Origin: Legionella longbeachae
GTDB taxonomy: Bacteria; Pseudomonadota; Gammaproteobacteria; Legionellales; Legionellaceae
Reading direction: 5' to 3'
Length of the DNA stretch: 11,992 nucleotides
Assembly: GCA_016191305.1 (NCBI GenBank)
Contig: JACPOX010000296.1
Span: 1 to 11,992 of the forward strand
The notes under the pieces are model-generated. The model did no database searches, was not told the DNA's origin, and worked only from the letters and a program-made list of their open reading frames with translations. Position numbers and translations under genes: made by a program. Positions 7,638-11,992 of the stretch are shown in pieces. The number at the start of each line of letters is the position of its first letter. Position 1 is the stretch's first letter.

Positions 7638-7643
7638 TCTCCT
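7638..7643 (-). promoter_or_regulatory. Ribosome-binding site deciding the LRR start
   Basis: AGGAGA on the - strand, 6 nt before the ATG at 7631. It lies inside the five extra codons of the longer reading frame and so favours the shorter protein. Confidence 0.75.
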
Positions 7644-7694
7644 CATTCAATGCAAATCCGCGCCACTCTGTTCATTAATGTTCTAACAAGTCAA

Positions 7695-7728
7695 AAAATA
7701 AACTATAATTACAATTATAGTTTATTTT
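7695..7728. promoter_or_regulatory. Perfect 16-bp inverted repeat carrying divergent TATAAT boxes
   Basis: Left arm 7695-7710 and right arm 7713-7728 are exact reverse complements around the two bases AC. Each arm contains TATAAT: + strand 7704-7709 and - strand 7719-7714. It lies midway between the divergent LRR (start 7631) and ankyrin (start 7764) genes. The likeliest reading is a symmetrical divergent promoter and/or operator. The -35 regions are poor (about 3 of 6 for the + side), which suggests activator dependence. A hairpin role is the alternative. Confidence 0.55.
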
Positions 7729-7763
7729 AGATCCTAACTTATTAAATAAATTAAGGTATTTTT

Positions 7764-9791
7764 ATGTATGAAAAATACGAGCCCCACCCAATCAAGTTTA
7801 AAGACTTTTTGATTCTTTCAAAGGCAAATATGAGGAACAATTTTCCGGCAGGAGAGTTCCCCAATGTATTTGATATATTTAGTGAATCAAAGCATTCTCT
7901 TGAATCTGAATCAGAACCTTCAACTTCGAGGATATATAATTTTATCGAAGATTTGATAAAAAAAAATATAAGTGGTCTTGAGGAAAATTTTATCGAACGC
8001 ATTTTGACGAATGAATTTTTTTTCTATACCAAAGAACCTCTGACCCTGGAGCAATTTCAGGAACTTATGGGAAAACTGATGAATCTGGCTCAGATGCAAC
8101 CCCAAAATGTGCACTTAATATTAGGATCGTTTGCGGTATTGACACCTGAGGGTAAGATCATGAATGTTGTGCCATTCATACGGTGCGGAAAAAATGCGAC
8201 AATTGATTTGATAGTTAAAAAAAATACTGCAGCATATGATCCATCTTATTCCTATCAAGATAAAGACGAGACTGAAAAATACTATGACTATATTAAAAGC
8301 GATGAAAAAATATCAGAAATAGCTATCACCATCAACAATAAAAAAAACTATTTTTCGTTTAATAATACATTTGAATGCCACGATAATCATGACAACGAAT
8401 TTTACTGTTGTATTGAAGTTTGTATAGATCATACACAAGGATTGGCGAATAAAGAGTTAATTGACAAAATAAGAAAAAATATCAACAGAATGCTTAGTAA
8501 AAAAGACTTCGACCAAAAAGAAATTATACGCTATTGTTCTCATATTATTATTTCTAACACCACGCCAGTCTGTACACTTAATGTTATAGGTAGTATCCTT
8601 CATGTTGACCCAAAGCATGGTCCTAAAAATGATTATAGGAAAGCTCTAGATATAGACACCCCGAGTTTTGGCCCCCCCTCACAACTGATTGAAAGTGATT
8701 CCATCGGTTGTGAAAAACTGCCTCAAATGATTCTCGAGTTAGCTGAACTACATAATAATATTTTGTCTTCACTTTTAAAAAATAAAACTATTGGCTCTGA
8801 TGAATTAGCCATGTTTTTGTCAAAATGCTTTCAAAGTGATTATCATTCATTGATTTGGTTTCTTGATGGCGATAATGAAGAAAGCAGTATTTTTGTCATT
8901 AATAACATAATGAAATTACAGTCTTTTCTCGCTGAGAAACCAAAATTAATATATGATCAATCAAAGAATATCAGAAAATTATTTCTTGAGTTTTGTTCAG
9001 ATTTTGAAACATCTTTTTATAATAGCCCTGCAGCCCGATTTCTGCGCCAAGAAGTCATATTCCATAGCCTTCGTATGAAAACGGATCAATTATATATTCG
9101 CTGTATGCAGACGTGTATTGAAAATAAGCTGGCAATAGATAATCGTCAAGGTATCGTATTGGATATCATGAAAAACAATCCTTTCTTTGAAAATGATAAA
9201 GAATTTAATAACTTATTATTTTTGTGCATCATTTTGAATGACGATCATTCTTTGAGAGAGTTATTGGAAAAAGGATATGATTTTTGCAAAAAGTGCGAAC
9301 TAAACGAGCTTTATTGTGACCGTTATACCCCTTATTTTTTCTCAATGATATTTCCAGAAAAAAAATTGCATTATGTGTTTGAGGATGCCATCAATAAACA
9401 GCTTTTTGATGAAATACAAAATAATAATCAAGACAATATACTTCGTTTATTAAAAGAAGGTGCCAACCTGAATTATATGGACAGCAGAAGCGGCGAAACG
9501 GTGTTCACGAATTTTATTAAAAATATGACGGTTAATTCTTCCCTGGATGTCTTGAAATTTTTACTGGAAAATGGTGCGGACTTTAATAAAAAAAATAAAT
9601 ATAATCAATCTTCACTGGATATTGCAAAGAATCTTGGATTGAAAGATGTTTCAAAAGTGTTCAAAGAAATTAATAGAAAAAACCATCCGTTAACCTCAAC
9701 ACCCGAGATGTTGTTTAACCAAAATATTCAGAGTAACACAATGGATAACACACCTACAGGACAAATTGATTTTAACTTTAAAGATAAGTGA
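7764..9791 (+). CDS. Ankyrin-repeat protein with nitrilase-like N-terminal domain, candidate Dot/Icm effector
   Basis: This is a 675-residue cytosolic-type protein with no signal peptide or membrane helix. Residues about 75-295 resemble a carbon-nitrogen hydrolase (nitrilase) fold. There is NEFFF with Glu84 where nitrilases have PE-F. NVHLILGSFAVLTPEGKIMN (115-134) matches the core beta-strands, with Lys152/153 in IVKKN after it. CIEVCIDHTQG (216-226) places Cys220 at the nucleophile elbow. NVIGSILHVDPKHG (273-286) matches the late GxSxxxDPxG signature. The Glu-Lys-Cys order and spacing fit if an insert of about 30 residues lies before the Cys. Residues 300-540 are helical and unrecognised. 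About 546-640 hold two clear ankyrin repeats (LLKEGANLN, then LLENGADFN), perhaps preceded by a degenerate one (LLEKGYDF). The tail is polar and Asn/Thr-rich. AAGG, 7-8 nt before the ATG, supports the start. The hydrolase assignment is an inference from motifs; the ankyrin call is firm. Confidence 0.88.
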   Translation: MYEKYEPHPIKFKDFLILSKANMRNNFPAGEFPNVFDIFSESKHSLESESEPSTSRIYNFIEDLIKKNISGLEENFIERILTNEFFFYTKEPLTLEQFQELMGKLMNLAQMQPQNVHLILGSFAVLTPEGKIMNVVPFIRCGKNATIDLIVKKNTAAYDPSYSYQDKDETEKYYDYIKSDEKISEIAITINNKKNYFSFNNTFECHDNHDNEFYCCIEVCIDHTQGLANKELIDKIRKNINRMLSKKDFDQKEIIRYCSHIIISNTTPVCTLNVIGSILHVDPKHGPKNDYRKALDIDTPSFGPPSQLIESDSIGCEKLPQMILELAELHNNILSSLLKNKTIGSDELAMFLSKCFQSDYHSLIWFLDGDNEESSIFVINNIMKLQSFLAEKPKLIYDQSKNIRKLFLEFCSDFETSFYNSPAARFLRQEVIFHSLRMKTDQLYIRCMQTCIENKLAIDNRQGIVLDIMKNNPFFENDKEFNNLLFLCIILNDDHSLRELLEKGYDFCKKCELNELYCDRYTPYFFSMIFPEKKLHYVFEDAINKQLFDEIQNNNQDNILRLLKEGANLNYMDSRSGETVFTNFIKNMTVNSSLDVLKFLLENGADFNKKNKYNQSSLDIAKNLGLKDVSKVFKEINRKNHPLTSTPEMLFNQNIQSNTMDNTPTGQIDFNFKDK

Positions 9792-10040
9792 AACTGTAGA
9801 TACTGTCGTCACGAGATAGCAGCCCAAAGCACAATACATCTGATTTGAACAGTAGGAACGAAGCCATACTTTTAGCATATCTTGTGGCAATACCGCGCCA
9901 CCTTTTGAGATGCATAAATGCATTTTCTACAAAGTGCCTTAATCTATAGAGTTCCTTATGGTACTCTCTTGTTCTTTTCCGTTTGTTTGATTTTGCCCTA
10001 GATTCCAATTGGTAAATTTCTTTCCCAGAGTCGTACCTAA
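9778..10040 (-). pseudogene. IS5-family transposase, 3' remnant
   Basis: The - strand encodes HKELYRLRHFVENAFMHLKR and WRGIATRYAKSMASF, the hallmark C-terminal part of DDE transposases of the IS5 group (RHLVENAF..LK.FR.IATRYDK), including the catalytic Glu. The frame is then shifted. The expected end, VQIRCIVLWAAIS and a stop (TGA at 9811-9809), continues in another frame from about 9858. Upstream similarity fades near 10035 (YDSGKEIYQLESRAKSNK). Everything N-terminal, including the first two Asp of the DDE triad, is missing. It cannot be active. Its 3' end lies only about 18 bp from the ankyrin stop, so the insertion boundary must be close to 9791-9808. Confidence 0.75.
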
Positions 10041-10420
10041 ATACAGCCTTTCCTTTGCAATTTTTTGTACCAAGCTATGATATAAGATTGAATCAGCCAA
10101 TTCACCAAGCATAATACCAACATGTCTGCCTTTTAAAGTATTTGGATTGTTTTTCAGTATGCAGAGCTTATCCGAGGAAGAAAGTTCCAAGGTTGGTTTA
10201 GCTGCCTCGCAGGGTTTAGATAGTTTTTTCAAACCAAGCCCTGGAGCCACATTTGTGGCGAGCTCATTATCAATATTTAATAAATGCGCTACCATACCAG
10301 GGAGATCTATAGATTTTTTTCCTTCCAAAACTCTGATAGTAATTTGAATTTTTTGAAACTCGTAATTTACTGGCTTTAAGTATTTTTCCATTGTACTCTT
10401 CAAAAATTGCTCTAAAACTG
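10041..10420 (-). pseudogene. Large-subunit (HPII/KatE-type) catalase, C-terminal remnant
   Basis: Part of a clade-2 catalase is readable on the - strand: MVAHLLNIDNELATNVAPGL, then KKLSKPCEAAKPTLELSSSD, then LCILKNNPNTLKGRHVGIML. These match the segment after the catalase barrel (HLLNID..LA..VA.GLGL) and the start of the flavodoxin-like C-terminal domain (S.L.......KGR.VG.L). Further upstream similarity is broken over two frames (KPVNYEFQKIQ in one, KILKASKLRVSK in the other), indicating frameshifts. The haem-binding catalytic barrel is absent. The remnant ends at the junction with the IS5 remnant near 10041 and, on the other side, runs into the promoter of the 437-aa gene. A full-length catalase was therefore lost here by deletion and insertion. 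Confidence 0.65.
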
Positions 10421-10431
10421 CATATATGCGC

Positions 10432-10461
10432 TTGCCAAATAGAATTAGATTCTTGTATAAC
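10432..10461 (+). promoter_or_regulatory. Sigma-70 promoter of the 437-aa orphan gene
   Basis: TTGCCA (10432-10437, 5 of 6), an 18-nt spacer, and TATAAC (10456-10461, 5 of 6). Transcription would begin near 10468. That is downstream of the farther in-frame ATG at 10391, so the start at 10484 is favoured. Confidence 0.55.
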
Positions 10462-10483
10462 CTCAAATATTAGGGAGTTTTTT

Positions 10484-11797
10484 ATGTTTACATTTACTAT
10501 TAATTTGCTGAAAAATGGGGAGAAGAACACTAATTTTCATTGGCTAAATAAATTGCCTCAAAATTTGGAGCATTATGAAAATTCCTTTATATATATAAAG
10601 GATAATGGAAATAACTTACTTTACGATGTTCGCATAAGAAAAACTTCCCCAACGAAAGAAAAAGTAAAATTAGAGAAAGTAGTAATCACTGATTTCAAGG
10701 TATTTGAAACAACACTGCAACAAATTTTACCTATAAATACTGTACCGCCACTAAGTATATCGCTTCCAAATCGACATATTAAGAGACTGATTCAATCCAA
10801 TGGAGGTTATACAAATGATGAATTTACTGTTGCGATACACCTAGACAACTATAATAAATATTCTACAGTGCAGATTATTGACGATATAAACAAAATGCAA
10901 CATCCTGACTTTTGGTCCATAGCAAAAAATGTCATTGCCTGTGATCTTCATAATGTATCTAAATTACTTAAAGTAATTAGTGAATCATGTTCTTCATTTG
11001 CACAACGCATACCTCCACATGAAACATATCTGGAACTAAATATTTCCGAGCAAACCAAAGAAAATGGCTTTTATAATTTATTAGAAGAAAACGATAAACT
11101 AAACGAATATCATCAGTTTAATGATGATGAATATATGGTCAAATCAGAGGCAATAAAAGAATATTATACTCAAGGTTTATTGCCACAAGATTATATTCAG
11201 GTTACAAATTTAATAAAAGAGCACTTAAAATCTGAAAAAATTGCCATGATTGAAGGATGGATAATATCAGAAATATGCAAAATGAATATGGAGCTAAAAC
11301 ATTCCTTATATTCCTTTAAAAAACCAGGCACGTTTTATACAGAAATGGCATTTTTAGCGGAATGTTTGGCAGAAGTTAATCTCAATGATGATAAATGTAT
11401 TTCCATTAATCCAAAGATCTATTCATCTTATGAAAAGTATTATAAAGATATAGCACTCGATTTTGTTAAGGAAATAACGGATCTGCTTTCCTACTTGGGA
11501 TTTGCAATGGATAGTGAGAAAACAAAAAATATACATGAGCATATAGTATTTAATGAGAGAGACAGTAGCTACATTAAAAATATTTTGAAAAATAATGTTT
11601 TTTCCAAACTCCAGCAGCTTGATAATGGGCTAAAATTGCATCCATTAACGGTAGAAAATAATACAGATATTGCTAAAACTATGCTCATGCTTCATAAAAA
11701 CGGTTTCTTTAATGTTAAGTCTTCTTCTTTCCCAAAAATTCTTGTAGTAAAAATATTGGAGGAAGCCACTGGCGCAGAACTAATAAACACATATTAG
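10484..11797 (+). CDS. Orphan protein of unknown function, candidate type IV effector
   Basis: I do not recognise this 437-residue protein. It has no signal peptide, no membrane helix and no familiar motif. It begins MFTFTINLLKNGEKNTNFHW and its N-terminal third looks beta-rich (YIKDNGNNLLYDVRIRK, then HPDFWSIAKN after about 140). The remainder is mostly helical and rich in Lys, Glu and Asn. The last 15 residues (KILEEATGAELINTY) carry Glu426, Glu427 and Glu432, reminiscent of the E-block in some Dot/Icm secretion signals. That is suggestive only. The start is set by AGGGAG (10472-10477), 6 nt before the ATG, and by the promoter just upstream; an in-frame ATG 93 nt earlier is less likely. Composition is as AT-rich as the ankyrin gene, and it is flanked by debris of mobile origin, consistent with accessory DNA. 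Confidence 0.82.
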   Translation: MFTFTINLLKNGEKNTNFHWLNKLPQNLEHYENSFIYIKDNGNNLLYDVRIRKTSPTKEKVKLEKVVITDFKVFETTLQQILPINTVPPLSISLPNRHIKRLIQSNGGYTNDEFTVAIHLDNYNKYSTVQIIDDINKMQHPDFWSIAKNVIACDLHNVSKLLKVISESCSSFAQRIPPHETYLELNISEQTKENGFYNLLEENDKLNEYHQFNDDEYMVKSEAIKEYYTQGLLPQDYIQVTNLIKEHLKSEKIAMIEGWIISEICKMNMELKHSLYSFKKPGTFYTEMAFLAECLAEVNLNDDKCISINPKIYSSYEKYYKDIALDFVKEITDLLSYLGFAMDSEKTKNIHEHIVFNERDSSYIKNILKNNVFSKLQQLDNGLKLHPLTVENNTDIAKTMLMLHKNGFFNVKSSSFPKILVVKILEEATGAELINTY

Positions 11798-11802
11798 AAA
11801 GA

Positions 11803-11843
11803 CGGTTTAATCAAAATAATCTGATTTGGTATACCGCTTTTTT
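11803..11843 (+). terminator. Weak candidate terminator after the orphan gene
   Basis: CGGT (11803-11806) pairs with ACCG (11833-11836), and AATCA (11810-11814) pairs with TGATT (11822-11826) across an internal loop. Six T follow (11838-11843). It is in the right place 6 bp after the stop, but the stem is imperfect. The rest up to 11900 is AT-rich and shows only the short near-palindrome GTAAACGTTCAC. Confidence 0.35.
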
Positions 11844-11902
11844 ATGGTTCAGTAAACGTTCACGGAGCATGTAAATTATTATTAATTAGATAAAAAATAT
11901 GT

Positions 11903-11987
11903 CGTCGTTGCGAACGTAGTGAAGCAATCCAGTACAGTATTCTAACGAAACATCGCTCTGGATTGCTTCGCCAAGCTCGCAAAGACG
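11903..11987. repeat. Long imperfect palindromic repeat (REP/MITE-like)
   Basis: The left arm 11903-11932 (containing GTTGCGAACG and GAAGCAATCCAG) is the reverse complement of the right arm 11958-11987 at 25 of 30 positions, with a 25-bp loop. The core words GAAGCAATCCAG and TTGCGA belong to a dispersed palindromic repeat that I know as common in Legionella, Rickettsiales and other genomes (CGTCATTGCGAG...GAAGCAATC type). Its much higher GC than the surroundings also marks it as an inserted unit. It may act as a terminator or a recombination target. Confidence 0.8.
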
Positions 11988-11992
11988 AAAAT

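Noticed and set aside
7632..7646. Five-codon N-terminal extension of the LRR protein
   Set aside because: The extension contains the ribosome-binding sequence AGGAGA that serves the ATG at 7631.
7669..7693. Possible PmrA-type box (TTAAT-like words) upstream of the ankyrin gene
   Set aside because: Only one half-site resembles the direct-repeat consensus I recall; in AT-rich DNA this is expected by chance.
9696..9923. Separate small protein on the - strand across the ankyrin 3' end
   Set aside because: It is a shifted frame of the IS5 remnant and antisense to the ankyrin gene; no independent start signal.
10391..10483. 31-codon N-terminal extension of the orphan gene beginning at an upstream ATG
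   Set aside because: It overlaps the catalase remnant on the other strand, lies upstream of the likely promoter, and has no Shine-Dalgarno; the ATG at 10484 has both signals.
11850..11872. Near-palindrome GTAAACGTTCAC as an IS end or operator
   Set aside because: Too short and imperfect, with no partner repeat or transposase within the window.

Overview
The window looks like an AT-rich gammaproteobacterial chromosome, most likely a Legionella species. The reasons are the base composition, two adjacent genes with eukaryote-like repeats (leucine-rich and ankyrin) of the kind found among Dot/Icm type IV effectors, IS debris, and a dispersed palindromic repeat of a kind I associate with Legionella and relatives. 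The genus is an inference; no diagnostic RNA gene is present.

Left part (1-2700, + strand): the 3' end of egtB followed 9 bp later by egtD, the two-gene bacterial route to the thiol antioxidant ergothioneine. A candidate intrinsic terminator follows. Next comes an independent membrane-protein gene with a zinc ribbon, a TM2 domain and a DUF4864/NTF2-like domain.

Middle part (2733-7107, - strand): a beta-CASP metallo-beta-lactamase ribonuclease, a zinc-dependent alcohol dehydrogenase (ATGA overlap with the previous gene) and a P1B-type metal ATPase with its own good sigma-70 promoter and a dyad over that promoter. I recognise this trio as a recurring stress/metabolism gene set, but its joint function is not proven by sequence.

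Right part (7257-11992): visibly more AT-rich and accessory in character. A small LRR protein (-) and a 675-aa ankyrin protein (+) diverge from an intergenic region holding a perfect 16-bp inverted repeat that places TATAAT on both strands. The ankyrin protein appears to carry a nitrilase (carbon-nitrogen hydrolase)-like domain with a candidate Glu-Lys-Cys triad. This is the most interesting observation in the window. It is followed by a graveyard: the 3' remnant of an IS5-family transposase joined to the decayed C-terminal part of a large-subunit (HPII-type) catalase, both on the - strand. A 437-aa orphan protein with its own promoter and a glutamate-bearing C-terminus (candidate effector) follows. 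The window ends in a long imperfect palindromic repeat.

Three reading frames were corrected or extended. The egtB frame is open to the window edge. The LRR start was moved to the ATG with a proper Shine-Dalgarno (7631). The 437-aa gene start was moved to 10484.
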